Shown here in pieces: positions 1 through 5,809 of a stretch of DNA of 5,829 nt. This DNA is from Candidatus Omnitrophota bacterium (GTDB taxonomy: Bacteria > Omnitrophota > 4484-213). Every line of letters begins with the position of its first letter. Position 1 is the stretch's first letter. The stretch spans positions 1-5,829 of the forward strand of contig DAOWKH010000087.1 of NCBI GenBank assembly GCA_030639955.1. Reading direction: 5' to 3'. A program made the translations under genes and the position numbers. Under the pieces are notes generated by a model. It ran no database searches and was not told the origin of the DNA. It saw only the letters and a program-made list of their open reading frames with translations.

Positions 1-960
1 AGATACCTTATCGGGGTCATACCCTACCCTTTCGAAAACCCTGGGGCTAATCATCCCCGCGCCCAAGATTTCTATCCAGCCCTTATTTCCGCAAGCTGAA
101 CAACCCTTTCCTTTACAGAGTAAGCAGGAAATATCTACCTCTGCACTTGGCTCGGTAAAAGGAAAATAGTGTGGACGAAATCTCGTCTCTATTTCTTTTC
201 CAAACATCTCCTTGTTGAAAATAGAAAGTATTCCTTTTAAATCGGCAAAACTGACATCCTTATTCACCATAAACCCTTCTATTTGATGAAACATGCAAGA
301 GTGGGAGGCATCGGTGGCATCAGGCCTATATACCCTGCCTGAGCTAATTATGCGCAAAGGCGGCTTTTCTTTTTCCATTACCCTTATCTGCACCGGCGAG
401 GTCTGACTGCGAAGTAACAGTCGACGGTTAACAGTCGACGGTTTTCCGTCTTTTTCTGTAGACTGTAGACTGTAGACTGTAGACTGTGGCTTAAGATAGA
501 ATGTATCAAAGGCATCCCTGGAAGGATGTTCTAAGGGGATGTTCAGGGCCTCAAAATTATAATATTCGTCTTCAATCTCCGGGCCATCTACAATGCGGAA
601 ATTTAATCCCTGAAAGATATCCTCAATTTGATTAATAATCTGGGTCAGCGGATGCAAATGGCCTAAAGAGGAAAAAGTTCCCGGAAGAGTAATATCTCCC
701 TTTTCTTCTTTGACTTCTTTGCTTAAAGAACCAAGATGCTGGCCGATAGATTGGGTGATCTCTTTCTTTAAATCGTTGATTAAGTTTCCAATTAAGGGAC
801 GCTCAGCAGAAGAAATATCCTTAATCTCTTTCAGTAGTTGAGTGACCTCCCCCTTTCTGCCGAGGTATTTTATCTTCAAATCCTGTATTTGAGCAGAAGT
901 AGAGGTCTGTTTTATATTTTTCAGAAACTTTTCTCTGATATTTTTTATTTTTTGTTGCAT
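1..960 (-). CDS. pheS: Phenylalanine--tRNA ligase alpha subunit, 3' end cut off by the window
   Basis: Catalytic alpha subunit of the cytoplasmic alpha2beta2 synthetase that charges tRNA-Phe with phenylalanine using ATP. The 320 visible codons have no stop. The N-terminal coiled-coil arm (about residues 1-90) contains KYLGRKGEVT. The class II core includes LGHLHPLTQ (about 99-107), VDGPEIEDEYYNFEALN, EHPSRDAFDTFY, TSPVQIR, the motif-2 region RPHYFPFTEPSAEVD (262-276), and a four-cysteine zinc-ribbon-like stretch (C279, C282, C287, C290), as in Bacillus-type PheS. The glycine-rich motif 3 near the C-terminus lies off the window. The start ATG is preceded by a purine-rich GCGAGAG and sits inside the end of the upstream ligase gene (16-base overlap), so coupling is likely. 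Two oddities stand out. About 20 extra residues (about 157-181) between DTFYL and LLRSQTSPVQ are encoded by tandem repeats. The usual MVHP after the glycines reads MISP. The frame stays open through the insert, so I regard the gene as functional. pheT would be expected next, outside the window. Confidence 0.96.
   Translation of the reverse strand, partial: MQQKIKNIREKFLKNIKQTSTSAQIQDLKIKYLGRKGEVTQLLKEIKDISSAERPLIGNLINDLKKEITQSIGQHLGSLSKEVKEEKGDITLPGTFSSLGHLHPLTQIINQIEDIFQGLNFRIVDGPEIEDEYYNFEALNIPLEHPSRDAFDTFYLKPQSTVYSLQSTEKDGKPSTVNRRLLLRSQTSPVQIRVMEKEKPPLRIISSGRVYRPDATDASHSCMFHQIEGFMVNKDVSFADLKGILSIFNKEMFGKEIETRFRPHYFPFTEPSAEVDISCLLCKGKGCSACGNKGWIEILGAGMISPRVFERVGYDPDKVS
416..443. repeat. Tandem duplication of a 14-mer inside pheS
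   Basis: Two perfect adjacent copies of aacagtcgacggtt (plus strand, 416-429 and 430-443), equal to two 7-base steps each. They are read in frame in pheS as part of the extra loop (residues about 173-181, PSTVNRRLL). A short inverted repeat, gacgg-tttt-ccgtc (437-450), follows directly and then a run of T on the plus strand. Confidence 0.9.
456..488. repeat. Tandem heptamer array (CTGTAGA) inside pheS
   Basis: Four perfect copies of ctgtaga on the plus strand (456-462, 463-469, 470-476, 477-483), followed by a partial copy ctgtgg (484-489). Three heptamers make 21 bases, so the array is read in pheS as a 7-residue period, STVYSLQ, starting after KPQ. It differs by one base from the ctgtgga array at the other end of the window (5810-5829). 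No spacers are present, so it is not a CRISPR. Confidence 0.93.
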
Positions 961-2198
961 TTTACTCTCGCTACTGCCAACCCCAACATGCTCCAAAAAA
1001 GCACAGATAACTGCAGGGAATAAAGATTGGTGTCAAAAAAACTGTGCGCCAAAAAGGCGATTATACCCCCAAGAAGCCCTAACAGCAAGGGGTCTCTGCT
1101 CTCTTTAAAACTTCTGATGCCTAATTTAAACAATCTCCCGATAATCCACAAAAAAGATGCCAGTCCGATAATCCCTATTTCGGCTAACATCTGTAGATAG
1201 CAGTTATGAGCATAGGTGCCACTGCTCATATCCATATAGATACCCAATCCCTGACCTAAAAAAATCCTATGCCCAACTAATCTTATTGCCTGCATCCATA
1301 AACCACCCTCTCCTAAACGGCCGGCACTCTGCATATGAACAATAGACATCATCCTTTCCTTCATCGGCGGAGGAATAAGAAAGAAAATAACTGCGCAAAG
1401 GGCGGCGATTAAAATAGGGAGATAGATTCTCTGTCTGGGATTTGCCAGGTAAATAAATATATAGATAAACAGAAAAATAAATCCAACGACAAATCCTATC
1501 CAGGCGCCCCGGGAATAAGTCAGGGCTAAGCATAACCCGGCTAATATTGCTAAAGGCAGGATAGCAAAAGAGCGGATAGTTAATTTTATCTTTTTATAAA
1601 AAAGTGCACCCAAAATCAGAGGCAAAACCAAAATCAGATATCCGCCAAAGTCATTATAGTATTTAAAACCGGCAGTGACCCAACCATTAATCAAGGGGCG
1701 TTGACGAAGGAAATCTACGCCCTGAAATTGCTGAAAGAGCCCATTAAATATCGATAGTCCGCAAGAGGCAAATAATAAAATTAAAATAATATTAAATCTC
1801 TTTTTGTTGAAGCCAATGGACTCTACAAAAAGAAAATAAATTGCCGCATATTCTAATGTCTTGGTAATTAAGGCGCAAAAACTCCTTTTTGGCTCTATAC
1901 TGATCACCGAGGAAATTAAACAAGCGGCCAGAAAACAAAATATGGGTAGATTTAAACTTGCCCGCCTCGACTCGCCGCTCGCCTCTCGGCGAAGCCGAGG
2001 GTCTTCGGCGAGACGGGTCTGAGGAATTATCCTTTTCCAGGATGGTCTCTGGGCAATCTTCTTCAGGATAAAGAATAAAAGGGCGAAGCCGAAAGCAAGC
2101 TCTGTGCCAGCAATAGAAAAGGTGGCAAAAACAAGCATCAGGCAGAGAAACACGAATAACCCTTTATCAGAAAATTTTATAAGTTTATCTCTTTTCAT
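945..2198 (-). CDS. O-antigen ligase / Wzy-type polymerase family membrane protein
   Basis: A 417-residue polytopic inner-membrane protein with about ten or eleven hydrophobic segments. Hallmarks of the Wzy_C/O-antigen ligase family are visible: LTYSRGAW (226-233, with the conserved arginine at 230), a long periplasmic-type loop after the segment ending near 275, AHNCYLQMLAEIGIIGL (330-346), and HSFFDTNLYSLQ (385-396) near the end. Family members either ligate lipid-linked polysaccharide to an acceptor or polymerise repeat units, and the sequence alone does not decide which. It overlaps the MBL gene upstream by 14 bases and pheS downstream by 16. The start ATG has a modest GCGAG ahead of it. 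Residues about 59-81, between the second and third membrane segments, are an arginine-rich stretch (core DPRLRREASGESRRAS) encoded by a GC-rich palindrome unlike the surrounding AT-rich gene. I take this as an inserted repeat. Removing it leaves an ordinary loop, RII-LNLPIFCF. Confidence 0.88.
   Translation of the reverse strand: MKRDKLIKFSDKGLFVFLCLMLVFATFSIAGTELAFGFALLFFILKKIAQRPSWKRIIPQTRLAEDPRLRREASGESRRASLNLPIFCFLAACLISSVISIEPKRSFCALITKTLEYAAIYFLFVESIGFNKKRFNIILILLFASCGLSIFNGLFQQFQGVDFLRQRPLINGWVTAGFKYYNDFGGYLILVLPLILGALFYKKIKLTIRSFAILPLAILAGLCLALTYSRGAWIGFVVGFIFLFIYIFIYLANPRQRIYLPILIAALCAVIFFLIPPPMKERMMSIVHMQSAGRLGEGGLWMQAIRLVGHRIFLGQGLGIYMDMSSGTYAHNCYLQMLAEIGIIGLASFLWIIGRLFKLGIRSFKESRDPLLLGLLGGIIAFLAHSFFDTNLYSLQLSVLFWSMLGLAVARVKCNKK
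1965..2024. repeat. GC-rich nested palindrome inserted in frame in the ligase gene
   Basis: Three nested stems can be read directly: cctc (1965-1968) with gagg (2021-2024), ctcgccg (1971-1977) with cggcgag (2006-2012), and an inner hairpin ctcggc-gaa-gccgag (1985-1999). The span is exactly 60 bases, or 20 codons, and is far more GC-rich than its flanks. It is translated without a stop as an arginine/glutamate-rich peptide. The organisation resembles the Rickettsia palindromic elements, which also insert in frame into genes. I see no transposase or target-site duplication here, so how it moves is unknown. Confidence 0.82.
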
Positions 2199-3135
2199 AA
2201 ATCTCGCTTTTTATCTCAAACTGCCCTTTGGGAAAAACAGTCAGAACAATATCTCCTTGCTCATCTGTGCGGTAAACTCCTGAACCTACATTTCTCAATT
2301 TTTCTAATACCGCCATTGAGGGATAACCACGGATATTTTCGGCATTTACGCTTATAATGGCTATTTGGGGAGAAACTTCATCTAAAAACTCCTCGCTGCT
2401 TGCATCTCCTGCGCCATGATGCCCTACTTTTAAAACATCTGCTTTCAAATCTACACCGGCGCCTAAGAGCATCTCTTCGGCGATGCTGGTCAAATCTCCG
2501 GTTAAGAGGCAGGAGAATTTACCATATCTTAACATAATTACCAAAGAATTGCTATTAAAATCAGAAAGAACAAAGGGGCGGGGTGGCCAAAGCACCTTTA
2601 AACTTACTTCACCAAGGGAAAGGATGTCCTCCGTTTTCAAAACTCTATAATTTTCTTCTCTTCGCGCCAGGGTCGCATACCAGCGATACAGATCAGAGGA
2701 TTTAACTAAGCCGCTTAAATCCTCGCCATTGTCATAGACATTCTTTACTTTTAGCATCTGCAAAACAAAAAAGGCGCCGCCGATATGGTCAAGATGAGGA
2801 TGGGTAAAAATAAGATACTCTAAGTCCTGGATGTCATTTTCCTTTAAATATTCTGCCACCCGGAAACCACTGATAAGATTTCCGGCGTCTATTAGAGCGG
2901 CTTCGCCATTGGGCGCCTCAATAAGAATAGAATCTCCCTCTCCTACATCGATAAAGTGAATCTTTAAGGGCTTGCTCTCGGCGAAAGCAGAAGACCCTCC
3001 TACGCTAAAGCTCCCACCTTCGCTAAAGCTTTGGTGGACAGGTCGGAGGGCAAGCAAAAAACAGAAGATAAAAAACAAAAGGGATAAAATCCCTCTTGTT
3101 ATCCTCGGCCTATTAGATATAAAACTATTCCCCAT
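2185..3135 (-). CDS. Exported ComEC-like metallo-beta-lactamase-fold hydrolase
   Basis: A 316-residue protein with a basic N-terminus and hydrophobic segment (about 15-30), then a stand-alone domain like the C-terminal hydrolase domain of ComEC. Signatures are KIHFIDVGEGDSILIE (58-73), the metal-binding HPHLDH (112-117), LLTGDL (210-215, Asp214), KVGHHGAGDASS (236-247), and a closing YPSMAVLEKL. In ComEC-type domains these residues bind two metal ions and cleave phosphodiesters or related esters. The substrate here is unknown, and the competence channel domain is absent, so it should not be called comEC. The start has a good ribosome-binding site (aggtgg, 3139-3144 on the complementary strand) inside the end of the VanZ gene. 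Residues about 33-48, SFSEGGSFSVGGSS, come from a palindromic repeat. They separate the hydrophobic core from a plausible signal-peptidase site, AFA-ES (50-54), so the protein may be cleaved poorly and stay anchored. Confidence 0.87.
   Translation of the reverse strand: MGNSFISNRPRITRGILSLLFFIFCFLLALRPVHQSFSEGGSFSVGGSSAFAESKPLKIHFIDVGEGDSILIEAPNGEAALIDAGNLISGFRVAEYLKENDIQDLEYLIFTHPHLDHIGGAFFVLQMLKVKNVYDNGEDLSGLVKSSDLYRWYATLARREENYRVLKTEDILSLGEVSLKVLWPPRPFVLSDFNSNSLVIMLRYGKFSCLLTGDLTSIAEEMLLGAGVDLKADVLKVGHHGAGDASSEEFLDEVSPQIAIISVNAENIRGYPSMAVLEKLRNVGSGVYRTDEQGDIVLTVFPKGQFEIKSEIYEKR
2995..3050. repeat. Palindromic repeat inserted in the N-terminal linker of the MBL gene
   Basis: Outer arms ccctcc (2995-3000) and ggaggg (3045-3050) enclose inner arms ccacc (3014-3018) and ggtgg (3033-3037), with the self-complementary aaagctttt-type core aaagcttt at 3025-3032. 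The 10-mer cgctaaagct occurs twice 18 bases apart (3003-3012 and 3021-3030), which produces the repeated SFSEGG/SFSVGG in the protein. The sequence is not related to the palindrome at 1965-2024, so it belongs to a second family. Confidence 0.75.
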
Positions 3136-3542
3136 ATACCACCTAAACTATTGAATAAAATATCGCGCAGGTCAAAAAAGCGATAAGGCAATATTGCCTG
3201 GAATGCTTCATCAATAATGCCTACGACTGTGGCAAATAGACAGGCTAAAATAATACCCTTGAGTTTCTTACTCTGCCCCCGGATTAAATCTCTACTAACA
3301 AACCAGCCTAAAACTCCGTATTCTAAAAGATGAATCCTCTCCACGACAATCTTTATCTGCCAGGCGAAAGATAAGCCAATTGCTAATATTGCTATAATTT
3401 CTAATGTTCTTATTAAACCGGGCTTGGCTCTTAGTGTCCAAATCAAAAAGGTTAGACCTGCTATCAGCGAAATTAATCCAATCAGGATTATAAATCCTTT
3501 CTCGCCGGTATAGAGCTTGGTAAAATCCATCAACTGGCGCAT
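3099..3542 (-). CDS. VanZ-like family membrane protein, start uncertain
   Basis: At least 147 residues with hydrophobic segments at about 16-35, 46-62, 94-112 and 130-145. The VanZ-like signature is clear: VVERIHLLEYGVLGW (66-80), then GIIDEAFQAILPYRFFDLRDILFNSLGG (108-135). VanZ was named from a teicoplanin-resistance gene, but the family is broad and its biochemical role is unknown. Members are frequent in envelope and exopolysaccharide loci, as here. The 3' end overlaps the MBL gene by 37 bases. The ATG at 3542 has no clear ribosome-binding site. The same frame stays open upstream to beyond 3670 and encodes a hydrophobic stretch, LTVFIAAFIVISAAF, just before the ATG, so the first membrane helix is probably missing from this model. 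No ATG, GTG or TTG exists in that extension; an ATT at 3618-3620 is the only near candidate I see. The start may have been lost, be non-canonical, or lie in another frame. Confidence 0.8.
   Translation of the reverse strand: MRQLMDFTKLYTGEKGFIILIGLISLIAGLTFLIWTLRAKPGLIRTLEIIAILAIGLSFAWQIKIVVERIHLLEYGVLGWFVSRDLIRGQSKKLKGIILACLFATVVGIIDEAFQAILPYRFFDLRDILFNSLGGIWGIVLYLIGRG
3139..3144 (-). promoter_or_regulatory. Ribosome-binding site of the MBL gene inside VanZ
   Basis: AGGTGG on the minus strand ends three bases before the ATG at 3135. It supports that ATG as the start despite the 37-base overlap with the VanZ coding region, and it suggests translation coupled to VanZ. Confidence 0.65.
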
Positions 3543-3642
3543 AAACGCCGCCGAGATAACTATAAACGCTGCTATAAATACTGTTAGATATGAAAGATTT
3601 CCTGATGGGGTCTTCCTAATTTGCCTGTGCCCGTTAGGGTAT

Positions 3643-3670
3643 GATATTTGATTTTTGATATTTGATTTTA
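3643..3670. repeat. Tandem AT-rich 14-mer (two heptamer steps) between the transferase and VanZ genes
   Basis: Two copies of gatatttgattttt on the plus strand (3643-3656, and 3657-3670 with the last base changed to a). Each copy divides into gatattt and gattttt. The array begins just three bases from the stop codon of the glycosyl transferase gene. It lies in the open upstream extension of the VanZ frame. No other gene or clear terminator is visible in the 130 bases between the two genes. Confidence 0.85.
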
Positions 3671-3672
3671 TT

Positions 3673-5106
3673 TTAGTATGCGCCCTTGCCTTTTAATACA
3701 ACAGGAATGGTCTTTAGGATTATTTTCAAATCCAGCCAGAGCGACCAGTTTCTAATATACCAGATATCCCATCTAATCAGCCGATGAAAAGAAGCGTCGC
3801 TTCTCCCGCGAATCTGCCAGAGCCCGCTGATGCCGGGTTTAATCTCTAATCTCCTCAACTGCTTCAAATCTTCGTTTTCTACTTGCTCTATGGGCAGAGG
3901 CCGCGGTCCTACTACACTCATATCCCCTTTCAGAACATTCCACAGCTGGGGTAGTTCGTCTAAACTATAGCGGCGCATAAACCTTCCGATGCAGGTAATC
4001 CGAGGGTCATTTTTCATCTTAAAAATTGGACCATCTGTTTCATTCTTATCCCTCAACTGAGCAAGCATCTTCTCGGCATCTACTACCATAGTTCTAAATT
4101 TATAGAAATTAAACGTCTTTCCTTTTTTCCCGCTCCTTTTAGAGACATAAAACACCGACCCCTTACTGTTAAGTTTTGTCAATATAGCCAATAAAACAAG
4201 CAAGGGGGATAAAAAAAGCAATCCCAGAGTAGATAGGGCTATATCGGTAATCCTCTTGCCAATCAGTTCGGTTCCGTGAATCTCCTTAACCGAGTATTCC
4301 AATAAAGGCACAAATCCGATGCGATAATCTTTTAAAACATTTATTGATGAATCAAATTGGTCAGGAACTACCTTTACGCTTATATTTAAGGGCTTGCTTT
4401 GGTTTATTACCTCTACTATCTTTTTTCTCTCGCCGGGGATAGTAATTAAAACCTCATCTACGAATTTCTGCTGCACTATCCTTTCAAAATCAGAAATCCT
4501 GCCTAAAATCTTATAGCCATTTATATTGCCCTGCTTATGGTCATCTAAGAATCCGGCGATTCTCAGACCCAGATAGGAGCTCTTACGAATCTCGCCAGCC
4601 AATACCTTTCCTATTTTACCGGCGCCAATGATTAGGACATTAAGATTATTATAGCCGTGCGAAATTAGGTAGCGTACTATCAACCTCTTTATTGCCCTCC
4701 ACAGAGATAAAGTTATAAACATCAACATAGCCGCCTGCCCAAAAATCAGGCGGGAAAAAATAACTATCTTAAAAAAGAAAACTGCCGAAGCAGTAGGAAT
4801 AGAGGAGAAAAGGACGCTTTTAAAAACCGAGCCAATCTCCTGCGGGATAGACCTTTCGCGGTCAGTTTCGTACAGATTACAGTTATTTAAAATTAAGATA
4901 GCAATAATCCCCCAGAAGAGAAATACAAAGGAATGCAGGGGAAAAGCGGGCAGGTTTAACCTTTGCCAGATAAAAGGAAGGGTCAAAAAATCTAAGAAGG
5001 TTAATTTATTATGCCTTAAAATATAAGGCAGATAGGTAGAAAAGGCGATAAGAACAATATCTATTAAAATATATACGGCACTAATCTTTGACTTTGCTTT
5101 GTGCAT
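3673..5106 (-). CDS. Polyprenyl-phosphate glycosyl-1-phosphate transferase (WbaP/WcaJ type)
   Basis: A 477-residue inner-membrane enzyme that transfers a sugar-1-phosphate from a nucleotide sugar to undecaprenyl phosphate, the first step of a lipid-linked glycan. The N-terminal half has about four membrane segments (about 12-30, 57-74, 96-114, 121-140). A central nucleotide-binding-like domain follows, with VLIIGAGKIGK (157-167) and IAGFLDD (183-189). A re-entrant or membrane helix lies at 286-311. The C-terminal bacterial sugar transferase domain has FYKFRTM (334-340), NDPRITCIGRFMRR (366-379), SLDELPQLWNVLKGDMS (381-397) carrying the catalytic Asp-Glu pair (D383-E384 by analogy with PglC), VGPRP, and IKPGISGLWQ (422-431). 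The full length matches the large-form family, and no key motif is missing. Sugar specificity cannot be read. The start ATG has GGAG five bases upstream (5112-5115) and is the first gene after the promoter at 5147-5175. Confidence 0.94.
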   Translation of the reverse strand: MHKAKSKISAVYILIDIVLIAFSTYLPYILRHNKLTFLDFLTLPFIWQRLNLPAFPLHSFVFLFWGIIAILILNNCNLYETDRERSIPQEIGSVFKSVLFSSIPTASAVFFFKIVIFSRLIFGQAAMLMFITLSLWRAIKRLIVRYLISHGYNNLNVLIIGAGKIGKVLAGEIRKSSYLGLRIAGFLDDHKQGNINGYKILGRISDFERIVQQKFVDEVLITIPGERKKIVEVINQSKPLNISVKVVPDQFDSSINVLKDYRIGFVPLLEYSVKEIHGTELIGKRITDIALSTLGLLFLSPLLVLLAILTKLNSKGSVFYVSKRSGKKGKTFNFYKFRTMVVDAEKMLAQLRDKNETDGPIFKMKNDPRITCIGRFMRRYSLDELPQLWNVLKGDMSVVGPRPLPIEQVENEDLKQLRRLEIKPGISGLWQIRGRSDASFHRLIRWDIWYIRNWSLWLDLKIILKTIPVVLKGKGAY

Positions 5107-5146
5107 CCTTGCTCCGGTGAGAGTCGCATATTAAACTGCTAATCTT

Positions 5147-5175
5147 AAAATACAGCACAAATGCGAAAAAGTCAA
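5147..5175 (-). promoter_or_regulatory. Sigma-70-type promoter for the glycan operon
   Basis: On the minus strand, TTGACT (5170-5175) is followed after exactly 17 bases by TATTTT (5147-5152). It lies in the 85-base gap between tonB and the glycosyl transferase. Transcription would begin near 5140, giving a leader of about 35 bases with GGAG before the start codon. I see no operator or riboswitch in the leader, and no convincing terminator for tonB upstream of it, so some read-through from tonB is possible. Confidence 0.72.
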
Positions 5176-5191
5176 GAATTTTCCTTTTTTA

Positions 5192-5791
5192 TTATTTTAG
5201 CGTAAACAAAATGGAAACTTCCATCTGAATTGGAGAGATGTTTATTTCTTTGGGGATTGGTGGAAAGGGATTGGCTTTTTGGATGGTAGCAACAGCTTGT
5301 GCATCAAGGAGTGCAGAACCAGAAGAGAAAATAATTTTAATATCTTTACTTAAACCATTGGCTAAAACTACGAAATTTAAATCAACAGTTCCCTCTATTC
5401 TTTGCCTCTTTGCCCAAGAGGGATACCTTCTTGCTTCCTCTATTCTTTGTTTGACCATGTCCTGGTAGCGAAGCATTGCTTCTCGTAGACCTATCGGCTG
5501 GGCGGGGTCAATTACTTGCGTATCGCTTATCGCTAATTGCTTATCGTTAATCCTCTCTTTTGATTTGCAATTTGCTATTTGCAATTTGCTATTTGCTAAT
5601 TTTTTTTCCTCTCCCATAACATCTATCCTGGGCAAAAGAGATGGTTTTTCTATTTCTACCTGAATTATAATTTCTTTAGGTTTTTTAGAATTCAAAGGCA
5701 AACTTAAATTAAATCTCGGCATACCTAAAAATAAACAATGCCCGGCTAGAGAAATTATAAACATAGCCCTGATCACTTTATCATTCAACAT
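5192..5791 (-). CDS. TonB-family energy transducer / periplasmic TonB C-terminal domain protein
   Basis: A 199-residue protein. A short cytoplasmic start leads into one membrane helix (about 8-24) that holds SLAGH (14-18), matching the SxxxH pattern by which TonB contacts ExbB-ExbD. A periplasmic linker follows. The C-terminal domain (about 120-199) is typical: RRYPSWAKRQRIEGTVDLNF (121-140), a glycine turn ANG, SSGSALLDAQAVATIQKANPFPPIP (156-180), and a final beta strand ending in LFTLK. TonB proteins pass proton-motive energy to outer-membrane transporters. A role in uptake here is inferred, since no receptor or exbB/exbD is visible. The linker, normally proline-rich, is largely encoded by two heptamer arrays (residues 66-77 and 82-91), giving LANSKLQIANCKS and NDKQLAISDT. 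The first ATG lacks a clear ribosome-binding site. An ATG at codon 10 preceded by AGGG is a possible alternative and would shorten the N-terminus ahead of SLAGH. Confidence 0.88.
   Translation of the reverse strand: MLNDKVIRAMFIISLAGHCLFLGMPRFNLSLPLNSKKPKEIIIQVEIEKPSLLPRIDVMGEEKKLANSKLQIANCKSKERINDKQLAISDTQVIDPAQPIGLREAMLRYQDMVKQRIEEARRYPSWAKRQRIEGTVDLNFVVLANGLSKDIKIIFSSGSALLDAQAVATIQKANPFPPIPKEINISPIQMEVSILFTLK
5519..5546. repeat. Tandem heptamer array (CTTATCG type) inside tonB
   Basis: Four heptamers on the plus strand: cgtatcg (5519-5525), cttatcg (5526-5532), ctaattg (5533-5539) and cttatcg (5540-5546). The copies are degenerate but keep strict 7-base phase. They are read in tonB as NDKQLAISDT in the periplasmic linker. 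Confidence 0.75.
5562..5596. repeat. Tandem heptamer array (NATTTGC) inside tonB
   Basis: Five successive heptamers on the plus strand differ only at their first base: gatttgc (5562), aatttgc (5569), tatttgc (5576), aatttgc (5583) and tatttgc (5590-5596). A and T alternate after the first copy, so the higher-order period is 14. They are translated in tonB as ANSKLQIANCKS in the linker. Confidence 0.92.
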
Positions 5792-5809
5792 AATTAAAAA
5801 TCTTTTATT

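Noticed and set aside
456..488. Possible CRISPR array
   Set aside because: Units are 7 bases, directly adjacent and without spacers. No cas gene is visible.
416..488. pheS as a broken gene
   Set aside because: The frame is open across the insert and conserved motifs continue on both sides, so there is no frameshift or stop.
838..1023. Open frame on the plus strand
   Set aside because: It lies antisense to pheS and the ligase, crosses the junction of two well-supported genes, has no family resemblance and no ribosome-binding site.
1267..1533. Second minus-strand open frame inside the ligase gene
   Set aside because: It is a different frame of a gene with clear Wzy_C motifs and has no recognisable features.
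2082..2092. ggcgaagccga shared with the palindrome at 1988-1998
   Set aside because: The 11-base match falls in codons for a membrane helix (FGFAL) and is short enough to be chance. I would not claim it as an insertion target.
2972..3154. Plus-strand open frame across the MBL/VanZ junction
   Set aside because: It is antisense to supported genes and kept open mainly by the palindromic repeat.
3629..3645. ccgttagggtatgat near the VanZ start, partly matching the complement of tcataccctacc at 17-28
   Set aside because: Only about ten bases are shared. The copy at the window start is ordinary pheS coding sequence, so there is no good case for a repeat family.
3099..5106. Exosortase-type (PEP-CTERM) locus
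   Set aside because: VanZ-like and glycosyl transferase genes occur in such loci, but no exosortase or PEP-CTERM protein is in the window.
5176..5191. Rho-independent terminator after tonB
   Set aside because: Only A/T-rich runs with weak pairing (AAAAAG/CTTTTT) are present. There is no GC stem.
5238..5468. Plus-strand open frame opposite tonB
   Set aside because: It is antisense to the conserved TonB C-terminal domain, with no independent support.
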